Shown: positions 42,209 to 52,897 of the stretch, one piece after another | How the letters are laid out: each line of letters opens with the position of its first letter | Position numbering within the stretch: the first letter of the stretch is position 1 | From: Patiriisocius marinus | Lineage (GTDB): Bacteria; Bacteroidota; Bacteroidia; Flavobacteriales; Flavobacteriaceae | DNA length: 64,000 nucleotides | NCBI RefSeq assembly: GCF_008974325.1 | Contig: NZ_BKCG01000003.1 | Coordinates: 62,001-126,000 of the forward strand | Direction: 5' to 3' | Translations under genes and position numbers: made by a program | Notes under the pieces: model-generated | Seen by the model: the letters and a program-made list of their open reading frames with translations, nothing else | Told to the model about the DNA's origin: nothing | The model's database searches: none

Positions 42209-42916
42209 TTATTGGATGAAAGAAACACTATGGCAAGCAACAATTGCTGCAGTTTCAGTTCGTAATCTTGAAGTGCCTAAAGAGACACTTTTAAATCCGT
42301 TTTCTAGTGCCAGATGTATTTCAGGAATTGAGAAATCTCCTTCTGGTCCAATCATAACAAGTTGTGATTTTTTAGCTTCAAGTAGAGAGCTTAATGGTGC
42401 TCTTAAAATATCATCTTCACAATGTGCAATGCATTTTAACGCTTCAGAATGATTTTCCGTGATAAATTCTTTGAATGTTCTAATAGGTTCTAAAATTGGA
42501 AAATGTGCCTTTAGTGATTGCTTTGCTGCACTATGTATAATTTTTTCGTAACGCTCAGGTTTAATTATTTTACGTTCACTATGATCACAGATTATAGGAG
42601 TTATTTTATGAATTCCTATTTCTGTTGCTTTTTCTAAAAACCATTCAAATCTATCATTAAGTTTTGTTGGAGCTACTGCCATGTGTAAAAAATATGGAAG
42701 TGGCTGTATTTCAACTATTTCTTCAATTGTGACAACAGTTCGCTTTGGGTCGTTAGAATTTATTGTTGCTTTGTAGAAATTCCCAACACCATCAGTTAGT
42801 TGTAATGTATCACCTATCTGCTTGCGTAATACTTTGCTTATATGTCGGCTCTCTTCCTTATCAAATTGATATAGAGTAGAGCTAGAGTTTAAATTTGAAC
42901 TATAAAAAAGCTGCAT
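42209..42916 (-). CDS. rsmE: 16S rRNA (uracil-1498-N3)-methyltransferase
   Basis: SPOUT-class methyltransferase of 235 residues that methylates U1498 of 16S rRNA. There is an N-terminal PUA-like domain (about 1-70, DKEESRHISKVLRKQIGDTLQLTDG) and a C-terminal knot domain with PTKLNDRFEWFLEKATEIGIHKI, CDHSERK, LVMIGPEGDFS and the end motif LGTSRLRTETAAIVA. It is 22 bp from tsaD on the upstream side, and the two are co-transcribed. Confidence 0.95.
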   Translation of the reverse strand: MQLFYSSNLNSSSTLYQFDKEESRHISKVLRKQIGDTLQLTDGVGNFYKATINSNDPKRTVVTIEEIVEIQPLPYFLHMAVAPTKLNDRFEWFLEKATEIGIHKITPIICDHSERKIIKPERYEKIIHSAAKQSLKAHFPILEPIRTFKEFITENHSEALKCIAHCEDDILRAPLSSLLEAKKSQLVMIGPEGDFSIPEIHLALENGFKSVSLGTSRLRTETAAIVACHSVSFIQ

Positions 42917-42938
42917 ATCTGTTAGTTAGTTGTCTTAA

Positions 42939-43961
42939 TTAAAGTTTCATTCGTGCATTAGCTGCAACATTGTTTTCGGCATACATGTCTTCTTTGTATT
43001 TCAATTCGCCTACAATAGCAATCATACCAGCATTATCTGTACAATATTCAAATTTAGGTATATGTACGGTCCATCCATATTTATTTTCAGCTTCAAGTAA
43101 TGCAGCTCTAATTCCGCTATTAGCCGAAACTCCACCGCCTATAGCAACCTCTTTAATTCCGGTATGAGCAACAGCATTTTTTAATTTATCCATTAAATAC
43201 GAAACAATGGTAAATTGTAAACTTGCACAAACGTCATTCATGTTTTCTACTATGAAATTAGGGTTTTCAAGTACATTTTTCTCTACAAAATAGAGTACTG
43301 AAGTCTTTAAACCACTAAAACTAAAATCTAATGGAGCAACACGAGGCTTCGGAAATTTGAATCGTTTAGGATCTCCTTCCTTTGCATATGTATCTATCAA
43401 TGGACCACCAGGATAAGGAAGTCCAAGAATTTTAGCGCTTTTGTCAAAAGCTTCACCTACAGCATCATCAATTGTTTGACCAATTACTTCTTGCTCAAAA
43501 TAACTAGACACCTTTACAATTTGGGTATGACCACCGCTAATAGTTAAAGCCAAAAACGGAAACTTAGGAGTTGAATGTCCTTCATCTTTAATAAAATGTG
43601 CTAATATATGCGCTTGCATATGATTAACATCTATTAACGGAATGTCTAAACCATAGGCTAAAGACTTTGCAAATGAGGTGCCTACAAGTAAAGATCCCAT
43701 TAATCCAGGACCTCTTGTAAATGCTATTGCGCTTAGTTGTTTTTTGTCGATATTTGCCTTTTTTAAGGCTTGATTTACAACAGGAACAATATTTTGTTGA
43801 TGCGCTCTAGAAGCGAGTTCAGGAACCACACCACCATATTCTTCATGAATTTTTTGTGTAGCAACCTCATTCGATAAGATAACCCCATTGTTGATTACGG
43901 CAGCGGCAGTATCATCGCAAGATGATTCAATACCAAGAATATAACAGTTTTTTTCGTCCAC
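42939..43961 (-). CDS. tsaD: tRNA threonylcarbamoyladenosine transferase subunit TsaD
   Basis: ASKHA-fold enzyme of 340 residues that transfers the threonylcarbamoyl group to A37 of ANN-reading tRNAs. The N-terminal ILGIESSCDDTAAAV phosphate motif, the metal-binding His114 and His118 (DVNHMQAHIL) and the SGGHTQIV and GGGVSANSGIR motifs are all intact. Essential housekeeping gene. It is divergent from the tamB gene, with a short intergenic region. Confidence 0.97.
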   Translation of the reverse strand: MDEKNCYILGIESSCDDTAAAVINNGVILSNEVATQKIHEEYGGVVPELASRAHQQNIVPVVNQALKKANIDKKQLSAIAFTRGPGLMGSLLVGTSFAKSLAYGLDIPLIDVNHMQAHILAHFIKDEGHSTPKFPFLALTISGGHTQIVKVSSYFEQEVIGQTIDDAVGEAFDKSAKILGLPYPGGPLIDTYAKEGDPKRFKFPKPRVAPLDFSFSGLKTSVLYFVEKNVLENPNFIVENMNDVCASLQFTIVSYLMDKLKNAVAHTGIKEVAIGGGVSANSGIRAALLEAENKYGWTVHIPKFEYCTDNAGMIAIVGELKYKEDMYAENNVAANARMKL

Positions 43962-44011
43962 GAGCGTTTAAGGCATATTATTTGGTTGTAAAATTATAAC
44001 TTTATAAGCGT

Positions 44012-47000
44012 ATCAAAAAATTTAGAAAAATACTTGTCCGTACCTTCGTAATCCTTGTATTACTGTTGCTTTTATTGGTGATTATTTTATCTATTCCTGC
44101 AGTTCAAACCAAAGTAGCTGAGAGAGTTACCGATAGTTTGAACGAAACTTATGGTACAGACATTCATATTAAAAGATTAGGATTAAACTGGCGAGGAGAA
44201 GTAGATGCTCGCGATGTTTATATTGCAGATCACCATCAAGACACCCTAATTTACGCTGAAGAACTCCAAACAAACGTACTTAGCTTTAGAAATTTAATAA
44301 AAGGCGAATTAGGATTTGGTAATATAGATTTAACGAAAGCTAAATTATACGTAAAAACCTATAAAGGTGAAGAGAATGACAACCTTTCAATGTTTGCAGA
44401 CTCCTTTAATACTGGTAGTGAAAGTACTTCAGTATTTAAAATGGCTAGCGATAAAGTACAAATTTTAGATAGTCACATAGTAATTAGTGATGAAAATCTA
44501 GCCAGTCCAGAAGTATTCAATTTAAAAAATGTAAACGCTAAAGCAGATGACTTACGCATTGTAGGTCCTGAAGTTTTTGCTGATATTGAATCCCTTTCAC
44601 TAGATGCACAACGTGGATTTAGTATTAAAAATATTAAAACTAAGTTTGCTTATACATTAACCGAAATGCGACTTGAAGAAATGACGCTTGAAACAGAGCA
44701 ATCAAATATTCAAGGAGATATTAAAATGGTTTATGGGGAAGAAGGTTACACCGATTTTGAAAATCGCGTGGTTTTAGTCGGAAATTTTAAAGATTCGAAA
44801 CTTGCTACAAACGATTTAAATGGGTTCTATAATGAATTTGGCTCAAATCAAGTTTTTGATTTTTCAGGAACTATCGATGGTACATTAAATGATTTCAGTT
44901 TTAAGAATGGAAGGGTAGCAACAGGAAGTACTTATGCTGCAGGAGATTTTTATTTTAAAAACTTACTGAAAGGAAGTAATGCGTTTAGTGTCAACCTGCA
45001 AAGGCACAACATCAAAACTAGTTATTACGATTTAAGAAGATTGATGCCTAGAGTTTTGGGTAATAATCTTCCAAGTGATTTGAAATCATTAGGTGTTGTT
45101 AAATACGAAGGTTCTACACAGGTTTCAACAAAAAAATTGACAACAGATGGGATTTTTTCAAGTGAGTTAGGGAAGGCCGTGGCTAAATTATCAATGTTAA
45201 ATTATACTGATACTAAAAAAGCTGAATATGATGGTGATGTAAAATTAGAAGCATTTAACTTAGGGAAACTTACGCAAACTAGTTCACTTGGTACTATCAC
45301 AGCAGATCTAAAATTTGATGGACGCGGTTTTACTCAGCAAACTGTTGATACTCGAATTAATGGAACCATTTCATCTTTTGTATTCCAAGGGTATAATTAC
45401 CAGAATATTTCGGTTTCCGGGAAATTAAAAAACCCTGTGTTTAATGGCGATTTGACCATTGATGACCCTAATATCAAGTTAGATTTTGATGGTTTGATTG
45501 ATGTTTCAGAAGAGGCAAATCAATACGACTTTAAAGCGGATGTCCATTTTGCTGAACTCAACAAATTGAATTTAATTAAACGTGACAGCGTAAGTGTTTT
45601 TGCGGGTAAAGTTTCCGTAGATATGTACGGAACCACCATTGATGATGTGATTGGTAAAATCCAATTCCAAGAAACGTTTTATCAAAATGAAAGAGATGAT
45701 TACTATTTTGACGATTTCAATATTTTATCTTCTTTTAATAAAGGGGAGCATATTATTGAAGTTAACTCTCCAGATATTGTTAATGGGCGAATTTCAGGAA
45801 AATATTTAATTGAAGATATTCCTAATCTATTTGTAAACGGAATTGGTAGTATTTATGCAAATTACATTCCTCAGGAAGTAACTACCAATCAATATATTGA
45901 CTATGAATTTACAGTGTACAATAAAATAGTGGAACTGTTTGTACCTCAAATTCAGCTAGGAGAAAATTCTAGAATAAAAGGATCAGTTTCTTCAGACGAA
46001 TCTAAGTTTAAACTTGACTTTAAATCTCCTGAAATTTTACTTTTAGAAAATTATCTTTCGAATATTAATATTCAAGTTGATAATGATAACCCATTATTTA
46101 ACACCTATATCGAAATAGATTCAATTTATACAGGTGTGTATGATGTAATTGATTTTAGCTTAATTAACAAAACGTATAAAGACACATTATATATTAGATC
46201 TGAGTTTAAAGGTGGTAAGAAAAAAGAAGATCTTTTTAATATGTCATTATATCACACAATTAATCCAAACGGTAAATCTGTTGTAGGAATAAAAAAGAGT
46301 GACATCACTTATAAGGATAATGTGTGGTTTATTAATGAAAACGATAATAACCTTAATAAAGTCACATTTGACGATAATTTTAATACGGTTAGAATAGATT
46401 CATTAATGCTAAACCATAACCTTGAGCGAATAGCAATGGCAGGGGTTTTAAGAGACTCTACTTATAAAAATATTAAAGTGAAATTTTCAGATGTTAACAT
46501 TGGTAATTTAGTTCCACCAGTTGACAGTTTAAAATTGTCTGGTAATACAAATGGTAGCCTAAGCTTTTTACAAGAAAATGGAGCTTACTTCCCTAATAGT
46601 TCAATTACAATCGATAACGTTACTATTAACGAAACTGAATTTGGGGATTTAAATCTTGAAATTGAAGGGAATAAAAATTTAACTAAGTATAATATAAATA
46701 CTACATTAACTAATAATAAAATTAAATCGATTAATGCAACTGGTGTAATAGATGTAGCTCCTAAAAATCCTACAATCGATCTTGATGTGGTACTTAATGA
46801 ATTTAATCTAAGAGCATTTAGTCCTTTTGGAGGTGATGTAATTACAGATATTCGAGGTTTTGCTTCAGGTAGTGCAAAAGTCTCAGGAAATTATAATGAA
46901 CCTGATATCCAAGGGCGACTTAATCTAAACAAAAGTGGATTAAAAATTCCTTATTTAAATACAGATTTTGATTTGAGCAATACAACTCAAGTTGTATTAA

Positions 47001-48451
47001 CTAAAAACAAACTTGAAATAAGCGAAACGGAAATTACAGATACTAAATACAAAACAGAAGGAATATTTACGGGTATTGCTACACATAAAAACTTTGGTGA
47101 TTGGGCTTTAAAACTAGATATAGAAGCACCAGAAAGACTTTTAGTTCTTGATACTCCTCCAGATGAGGATGAGCTCTATTACGGTACTGCCTTTATTAGT
47201 GGTAATGCCGAAATATCTGGTCCTGTAGAAGAGTTAGTAATAAAAGTATTTGCTACAACCGAAGAAGGAACATCATTTAAAATTCCTTTAAGTGATACAG
47301 AATCAATAGGAGATGATAGTTTTATAAAATTTCTTTCTCCTGAAGAAAAGCAAGCCAGAATTAGTGGAGAGCAAATTGTAAGTGAAGATGTGAAGGGTTT
47401 GACAATTGATTTTGATCTTGACATTAACGATAAAGCTGAAGTAGAAGTTGTAATTGATAAAGTAAATAACTCCACATTAAAAGGTAGAGGAGCAGGGACT
47501 TTATTAATTAGGCTAAATACCTTAGGAAAGTTTAATATGTGGGGAGAATTTACAGTAATTGAAGGACTTTACGATTTTAGATATAGCGGAATTATTCAAA
47601 AGAAAATTGGTGTTGTTCCTGGTGGTAACATCAATTGGGATGGAGAACCGGAGAGAGCACGACTAAATATTAGTGCGAAATATGAAACAGATGCTAATCC
47701 TTCAGTTTTATTAGATAACCCTTCATTCAATCAAAAAATACCTGTTGAAGTACTTATTGATTTAACTGGCGAGATTATACAACCCGATTTAAATTTTAGA
47801 ATAGATTTTCCAAGAACTGGTTCTACTGTTCGAAGTGAATTAGATTTTAAATTACAGAACCAAGAGGAACGTGAAAAACAAGCTATATTTTTGCTTGCAA
47901 CAGGTGGTTTTGTTAATGATAACCTAGGGGGTGCAAATATTACAGGAACTTTAGCTGATCGTGTAAGCGGACTTGTTAATGAACTTTTTGCTGATGAAGA
48001 TGGAAAGTTTAGTGTAGGGCTTGATTATTCTCAAGGTAGCAGGTTGCCTAATGCTGAAACAGCAGATAGGGTAGGTATAACGTTACAAACCCAAATTAAC
48101 GAGCGTATATTGATTAATGGTAAAGTTGGTGTACCTGTGGGTGGTGTAAGTGAAACTGCTATTGCCGGTGATATTGAAGTGCAATGGTTAATAAATGAAG
48201 ATGGAACTTTACGTATGAATTTCTTTAATCGTCAAGCAGATATTCAATTTATTGGTGAAGATCAAATTTTTGAACAAGGACTAGGAATGTCTTATTCAGT
48301 AGATTTTGATACTTTAAGCGAACTAGTTAATAAGCTATTTGGTAAGAAAATTTCTAAAGAGAAAGAAGCAGCTGAAAAGCCTATTATTCCAGATGATAAT
48401 AGTCTTCCACCAGAAAATCTAAATGATAAAGGTAATCGAGAGGAAGACTAA
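44012..48451 (+). CDS. TamB domain (DUF490) translocation/assembly protein
   Basis: Large periplasmic-spanning protein of about 1479 residues. It has an N-terminal membrane anchor, a very long beta-taco repeat region, and the C-terminal TamB/DUF490 domain (last 400 or so residues, with LTIDFDLDINDKAEVEVVIDK and GRGAGTLLIRLNTLGKFNMWG). TamB-like proteins take part in outer-membrane protein assembly or lipid transport. No ATG, GTG or TTG exists between the upstream stop at 43997 and TTG 44066. Starting at 44066 would cut the anchor in half, whereas reading from ATC 44012 gives a typical basic-then-hydrophobic anchor (KKFRKILVRTFVILVLLLLL). I prefer the upstream start with low certainty; the downstream reading frame is certain. 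Confidence 0.88.
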   Translation: MKKFRKILVRTFVILVLLLLLLVIILSIPAVQTKVAERVTDSLNETYGTDIHIKRLGLNWRGEVDARDVYIADHHQDTLIYAEELQTNVLSFRNLIKGELGFGNIDLTKAKLYVKTYKGEENDNLSMFADSFNTGSESTSVFKMASDKVQILDSHIVISDENLASPEVFNLKNVNAKADDLRIVGPEVFADIESLSLDAQRGFSIKNIKTKFAYTLTEMRLEEMTLETEQSNIQGDIKMVYGEEGYTDFENRVVLVGNFKDSKLATNDLNGFYNEFGSNQVFDFSGTIDGTLNDFSFKNGRVATGSTYAAGDFYFKNLLKGSNAFSVNLQRHNIKTSYYDLRRLMPRVLGNNLPSDLKSLGVVKYEGSTQVSTKKLTTDGIFSSELGKAVAKLSMLNYTDTKKAEYDGDVKLEAFNLGKLTQTSSLGTITADLKFDGRGFTQQTVDTRINGTISSFVFQGYNYQNISVSGKLKNPVFNGDLTIDDPNIKLDFDGLIDVSEEANQYDFKADVHFAELNKLNLIKRDSVSVFAGKVSVDMYGTTIDDVIGKIQFQETFYQNERDDYYFDDFNILSSFNKGEHIIEVNSPDIVNGRISGKYLIEDIPNLFVNGIGSIYANYIPQEVTTNQYIDYEFTVYNKIVELFVPQIQLGENSRIKGSVSSDESKFKLDFKSPEILLLENYLSNINIQVDNDNPLFNTYIEIDSIYTGVYDVIDFSLINKTYKDTLYIRSEFKGGKKKEDLFNMSLYHTINPNGKSVVGIKKSDITYKDNVWFINENDNNLNKVTFDDNFNTVRIDSLMLNHNLERIAMAGVLRDSTYKNIKVKFSDVNIGNLVPPVDSLKLSGNTNGSLSFLQENGAYFPNSSITIDNVTINETEFGDLNLEIEGNKNLTKYNINTTLTNNKIKSINATGVIDVAPKNPTIDLDVVLNEFNLRAFSPFGGDVITDIRGFASGSAKVSGNYNEPDIQGRLNLNKSGLKIPYLNTDFDLSNTTQVVLTKNKLEISETEITDTKYKTEGIFTGIATHKNFGDWALKLDIEAPERLLVLDTPPDEDELYYGTAFISGNAEISGPVEELVIKVFATTEEGTSFKIPLSDTESIGDDSFIKFLSPEEKQARISGEQIVSEDVKGLTIDFDLDINDKAEVEVVIDKVNNSTLKGRGAGTLLIRLNTLGKFNMWGEFTVIEGLYDFRYSGIIQKKIGVVPGGNINWDGEPERARLNISAKYETDANPSVLLDNPSFNQKIPVEVLIDLTGEIIQPDLNFRIDFPRTGSTVRSELDFKLQNQEEREKQAIFLLATGGFVNDNLGGANITGTLADRVSGLVNELFADEDGKFSVGLDYSQGSRLPNAETADRVGITLQTQINERILINGKVGVPVGGVSETAIAGDIEVQWLINEDGTLRMNFFNRQADIQFIGEDQIFEQGLGMSYSVDFDTLSELVNKLFGKKISKEKEAAEKPIIPDDNSLPPENLNDKGNREED

Positions 48452-48481
48452 TTAAGTTTTTATTTAATGGATAACAAGTTG

Positions 48482-48865
48482 CTATAAGCTAGCAATCATT
48501 GATATTTCTACGTTTACGAACTTAGGTAGGTTTGCAACTTCAACCGTTTCTCTAGCTGGTGCAGTAGCTTCGTCAAAGTAACGAGCATATACTTCATTGA
48601 TCTTACTAAAGTTGTTCATATCACTTATGAAAATTGATGATTTAATTACGTTTTCAAAAGTCATTCCAGCAGCAGCTAAAACAGCTTTCATATTTTCCAT
48701 AACTAAAGTAGTTTCTGCTTGTATTTCTGCTATCTCTAATTCCCCAGTAGTAGGGTTAATAGCAATTTGCCCTGAAGTATAAAGCATATTACCGTGTAAT
48801 ACTGCCTGGTTGTACGGTCCAATAGGAGCAGGGGCTTTGTCTGTGTTAATTATTCTTTTACTCAT
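48482..48865 (-). CDS. ridA: RidA family reactive imine/enamine deaminase
   Basis: YjgF/YER057c/UK114-fold protein of 127 residues, the normal length. It hydrolyses reactive enamines and imines such as 2-aminoacrylate released by PLP enzymes. The signature APIGPYNQAVLHGNMLYTSGQIAINP is at 12-37, and the substrate-binding Arg and the last motif are in APARETVEVANLPKFVNVEISMIA. Convergent with the tamB gene with 30 bp between and no clear terminator. Confidence 0.95.
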   Translation of the reverse strand: MSKRIINTDKAPAPIGPYNQAVLHGNMLYTSGQIAINPTTGELEIAEIQAETTLVMENMKAVLAAAGMTFENVIKSSIFISDMNNFSKINEVYARYFDEATAPARETVEVANLPKFVNVEISMIASL

Positions 48866-48903
48866 TACATGTTGATTTAAATGAAAATTTCAGAATTATA
48901 AAA

Positions 48904-51618
48904 TTATAATCCCTGATCAGGTTCTCTTCTTTGATCGTATTTAATATCGCTAAGTATTGATGATTTAATCCCTACGAAAAAGTACCAAGAAGTATTTACA
49001 GAACCAATAGGAGTCCAATTGAAACTCATTTTCCAACTTTCTAAATCTCTTTGAAATCTAAAATTTGTTTGAGTAACCCCCTTGTTTTTAAAATCATATC
49101 CTGATGAAAATCCTACTTTCCATCTCGGGCTCAATTCTAGGTTAGAACTAAACATTAAGGATTGAGATGAAATCTCATCCTGTCTTGCAGTATTGTTATA
49201 GGTTATCGTGTAGGCGAGTCTTAAGTCCCAAGGAATTTTATAATTATACCAATCTTTATTGGTTACAGTTTTTTCTTCATCGTCATCTCCGTAATCATCA
49301 CCTCTAAATCTATCAGTGGTATCTCCAAAAAGATCATCCTGTCGACCACCATTTCTAAAGGTTTGATTATCTTCTCGTTCATCTTCTTCGCTTTTACCTT
49401 CAAAATCTTTGCTTGAAAAAGAATAGTTTAAACTCACGTTAGCACGATTTAATCTAAATAAACTACCGCCATTATCAATATTGAAAACATCAATTTTTTG
49501 ATTGTTGTTATCTAAAGCGTAAGGATCTAGTTCACCACTAAAGTTAATATCTAATTTTGGAATAATAGGGATTGCTCCACGAACATTTAATTGGCTCCAT
49601 TGTAAGGAATCACCAGCAAGGTTATAGCTAGTTGTAAAGTTTAAATTGTTTAAAAGAATTACCTTTTTAGGTTCTAAAGCAGTAGTGTCGCTATCACGTA
49701 TTTTGGCTTCAAATGTGTTGCTTAAAGCTAAGCCCACATTACTTGAATAAACGCGTCCTGGCGCTCCATTTAGAGTCCCTAGAAAGCGAGAATATTGAAC
49801 AATTTCATCATTTAAATCAGGATCTGCTGTTGCGGGAATAGTATATTCATCATAGTACTGTTCAAATCCTGGATTGACAGAATAGCTAACCGAAGGACGC
49901 ATTACGTGTCTTAATTTCTGAATTTTTTTATCATCACCAAAATTAAACGAACCATATACTGTGGTTCCTAAACTTGCTGAAAAATTATACGTTGAATATC
50001 TATCAAATCCATTTACAGTATCTGTTACAACACCTCCATCACCATCATTTGCAGTTTCATCATATCGTTGTTCAAAAGTTGTAAAAGTCCAAGTTTCAGT
50101 AAATGTTGTACTTGCTGAAGCACTTAAATAATCAAGTACTTTAAAGTTTGTACTTATTGGAATTCTGTGTTGAACACCTATCAAAGCATCATCGAACATT
50201 TCAGCAGTAAAAAACAATGAATCAGTAGTGTTGATTCTGTTTTGTGCGGTCACATCATACTGTAAATTGATGTTATCAATAATTCCTTTTTTGACACCTG
50301 TTTTAGGTGCGAATGGAAAAATACGAGATATGTTTGCCGTAACATTTGGCAAGGACATATTGATTTGTTGCGTTTGTGTATTCTGTTGTAAATTAATTGC
50401 TGCTGAAGTATTTATCTGTGGCTCTCCTTCAAAAGTTTTAGAATAACTAACAGACGAACTTAACTGGTTGTTTAAAACACTTGAGTTGTTTACGATGTTA
50501 ACTGACTGTCTAAAATACTCACTACTACCAAAATTTACTTGTGCATTAAATCGAGAATTAGGACTAGATTTTTGATCTTGTGAGTGACTCCATTGTATAT
50601 TATAAATTGTACTCTGTGCAAAATCTGGAAAACCTCTTTCTTCAGTAATAATGTTTTCATAACGTAGGTTTAAGTTTCCGCTAAATTTATATTTAACTGC
50701 GTAAGATGATTCTGTTCGTAAAGCGTAGCTACCATTGGTATAGTAATCACCTAATAACGTTAAATCGAAATATTCAGAAAGCGCTAAGTAATACCCTCCA
50801 TTTTGGAAGAAAAATCCACGACTACTATTTTCTCCAAATGTTGGGAGAATAAATCCTGAAGTACGATCGTCTGTCAAAGGAAAATAGGCAAATGGAAGTC
50901 CAATGGGAGTAGGGACATCTGCAATGTACATATTAGTTAGTCCTGTTACAATTTTCTTTTTAGGAACAAACTTGGCTTTTCGAGTATAGAAGTAATAGTC
51001 AGGATTTTCTATATCTCGAGATGTAGTAAACTTTACGTTTCGAAGAAATATAACGGAGTCATTTATTTTCTTTGTTTTTTCAGCAATGTATTTAAAACCA
51101 GATTCTTCACCTCTTGAGTTGTAAACTATTGCTTGCTCAGTATCATAATTAAATTTAATAGAATCTGGTTCAACTACATTAGGTCCTTGGGTAAAAACAG
51201 GTCTTTGTGTATAAGCTCCTGTGCTGTCAATACCTCTAGCATAAACTTCATTTGTAGCGTAGTCAAGTATTATTTCACCAGCATCAATACGCACATCGCC
51301 ATAGATTAAATAAGCTTTGTTGTATAAATATATTTTACTGTTTAAGTTGTCAATATATACGTAGTCTTCACCATAGTATTCAACGATATCTGTAAGTACT
51401 TCTTTCGGTACTTTTATAGTGTCATTTTTAGTGCTATCTACTTCACGTTCATTAACTTCTTGAAGTATTTCAGTAGCGGGAATCACAATAGATTCTGGTG
51501 TTTCTTCGGCAGGAATATTTGGGATTTCCGTGGTAGGAATTTCTTGCGCAAAGAGTTGTGCATTCAAGCAAAGCAGAAATGTGAATAAAATGAATAAATT
51601 AAGCTGTTTGTACGGCAC
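48904..51618 (-). CDS. LptD-like LPS assembly outer membrane protein
   Basis: Outer-membrane beta-barrel protein of 904 residues with a signal peptide (LFILFTFLLCLNAQLFAQ). An N-terminal OstA-like slip domain is at about 75-200 (INSKIYLYNKAYLIYGDVRIDAGEIILDY), followed by the LptD barrel, with NMYIADVPTPIGLPFAYFPL and SGFILPTFGENSSRGFFFQNGGYYLALSEYFDLTLLGDYYTNGS. It inserts lipopolysaccharide into the outer leaflet. The start is a GTG at 51618. Flavobacterial LptD differs from the E. coli form and lacks its Cys pattern. It is divergent from the amidase gene. Confidence 0.9.
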   Translation of the reverse strand: MPYKQLNLFILFTFLLCLNAQLFAQEIPTTEIPNIPAEETPESIVIPATEILQEVNEREVDSTKNDTIKVPKEVLTDIVEYYGEDYVYIDNLNSKIYLYNKAYLIYGDVRIDAGEIILDYATNEVYARGIDSTGAYTQRPVFTQGPNVVEPDSIKFNYDTEQAIVYNSRGEESGFKYIAEKTKKINDSVIFLRNVKFTTSRDIENPDYYFYTRKAKFVPKKKIVTGLTNMYIADVPTPIGLPFAYFPLTDDRTSGFILPTFGENSSRGFFFQNGGYYLALSEYFDLTLLGDYYTNGSYALRTESSYAVKYKFSGNLNLRYENIITEERGFPDFAQSTIYNIQWSHSQDQKSSPNSRFNAQVNFGSSEYFRQSVNIVNNSSVLNNQLSSSVSYSKTFEGEPQINTSAAINLQQNTQTQQINMSLPNVTANISRIFPFAPKTGVKKGIIDNINLQYDVTAQNRINTTDSLFFTAEMFDDALIGVQHRIPISTNFKVLDYLSASASTTFTETWTFTTFEQRYDETANDGDGGVVTDTVNGFDRYSTYNFSASLGTTVYGSFNFGDDKKIQKLRHVMRPSVSYSVNPGFEQYYDEYTIPATADPDLNDEIVQYSRFLGTLNGAPGRVYSSNVGLALSNTFEAKIRDSDTTALEPKKVILLNNLNFTTSYNLAGDSLQWSQLNVRGAIPIIPKLDINFSGELDPYALDNNNQKIDVFNIDNGGSLFRLNRANVSLNYSFSSKDFEGKSEEDEREDNQTFRNGGRQDDLFGDTTDRFRGDDYGDDDEEKTVTNKDWYNYKIPWDLRLAYTITYNNTARQDEISSQSLMFSSNLELSPRWKVGFSSGYDFKNKGVTQTNFRFQRDLESWKMSFNWTPIGSVNTSWYFFVGIKSSILSDIKYDQRREPDQGL

Positions 51619-51732
51619 CCTATACGTCGATTATTTTGTATTTTGGCTTAGTTTTTGGAACGTCAAAACTAAGCATATTTTTTTTGCTTCGATTTAAAAA
51701 AACAAATTTATAAATTCCGCGTTGATACTCAT

Positions 51733-52854
51733 ATGAAAACGAAACCTTTATCTTTAATATTTATTGCAGTAATGACGATGTTCAATGCCATCTGTTTCAC
51801 TACAAAGGCACAAAATACGAAACCTTTTGTCGTAGTTTTAGATGCAGGACACGGAGGAACTGATGTAGGGAATCTAGGTAATGGCTTTATAGAGAAAGAC
51901 ATTGTCCTTGATGTTACTTTGCAAATAGGAGCGATTCTAGAAAAAATTCCAGATTTTAAAGTTATTTATACAAGAAAAACAGATGTTTTAATTGATTTAT
52001 ACAGAAGAGGGCCAATTGCAAATGAAGCAGATGCAGATATTTTTGTTTCTATACATTGTGATGCTTTTACAAACCAAGCACACGGAATAGGAACTTTTGT
52101 AATGGGGGTTGCTAAATCTGAAAAAAACTTAGAAACAGCTAAAAAGGAAAATGAAGTTATTTTCTTAGAAGAAAATTATGAAGAAAATTATGCTGGTTTT
52201 AATCCTAACTCACCTGAATCGTTAATTGGTTTGACATTAATGCAAGAAGAATATTTAGATCAAAGTATTACACTTGCTGGATTAATACAAACAAACATAG
52301 TTAACAATCTAAAAAGAAAAGATAGAAGTGTGCGCTCAGCTCCTTTTTGGGTACTCCACAGTTCATATATGCCTAGTGTTCTTGTTGAACTTGGTTTTTT
52401 AACTAATAAACAAGAAGGTCCTTATGTAAATTCAAAAAAAGGTAGAAGAGAATTGGCTAGAGAAGTAGCAAATGGGATTATTACTTATAAAAATAATATT
52501 AAATTAGCTACCAGTGGAGCGCAAAACCCAGTAATAACGGAGCAGGAAATTGAGGAAGCTATTAAAATTTCAGAAGAAGATATTTACAAAGGTGTTGATT
52601 TTAAAGTGCAACTAGCAGCAAGTAAAAGAAAACTAGAAACAAAACCTCAAAATTTTAAAGGTCTTAAAGATGTTGATCGTGATAAAGAGGGAGATTTATA
52701 CAAGTATTACTACGGAAATACTTCAGATTACACTAAAATTCAACTTATGAAAACCTATGCACAGGAAAAAGGGTACTCCTCAGCCTTTGTAGTTGCTTAT
52801 AAAGGAGGAAAAAAAGTTAAACTTTCAGAAGTGCTCAGTACAAAGGATAATTAA
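51733..52854 (+). CDS. N-acetylmuramoyl-L-alanine amidase
   Basis: Zinc amidase_3 enzyme of 373 residues with a signal peptide (to about residue 26, TTKAQ). It cuts the amide bond between MurNAc and the peptide stem. Zinc and catalytic residues lie in VVLDAGHGGTDVGNLGNGFIEKD, VSIHCDAF and VLVELGFLTN. The C-terminal part (about 265-370, FKVQLAASKRKLETKPQNF and YYGNTSDYTKIQLM) resembles a SPOR-type repeat for binding denuded glycan. It precedes the MlaD-type gene by 43 bp. Confidence 0.93.
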   Translation: MKTKPLSLIFIAVMTMFNAICFTTKAQNTKPFVVVLDAGHGGTDVGNLGNGFIEKDIVLDVTLQIGAILEKIPDFKVIYTRKTDVLIDLYRRGPIANEADADIFVSIHCDAFTNQAHGIGTFVMGVAKSEKNLETAKKENEVIFLEENYEENYAGFNPNSPESLIGLTLMQEEYLDQSITLAGLIQTNIVNNLKRKDRSVRSAPFWVLHSSYMPSVLVELGFLTNKQEGPYVNSKKGRRELAREVANGIITYKNNIKLATSGAQNPVITEQEIEEAIKISEEDIYKGVDFKVQLAASKRKLETKPQNFKGLKDVDRDKEGDLYKYYYGNTSDYTKIQLMKTYAQEKGYSSAFVVAYKGGKKVKLSEVLSTKDN

Positions 52855-52897
52855 CAAGATTTATTGTTAAATTTGTTTCTTAAAACAATCACACAAT

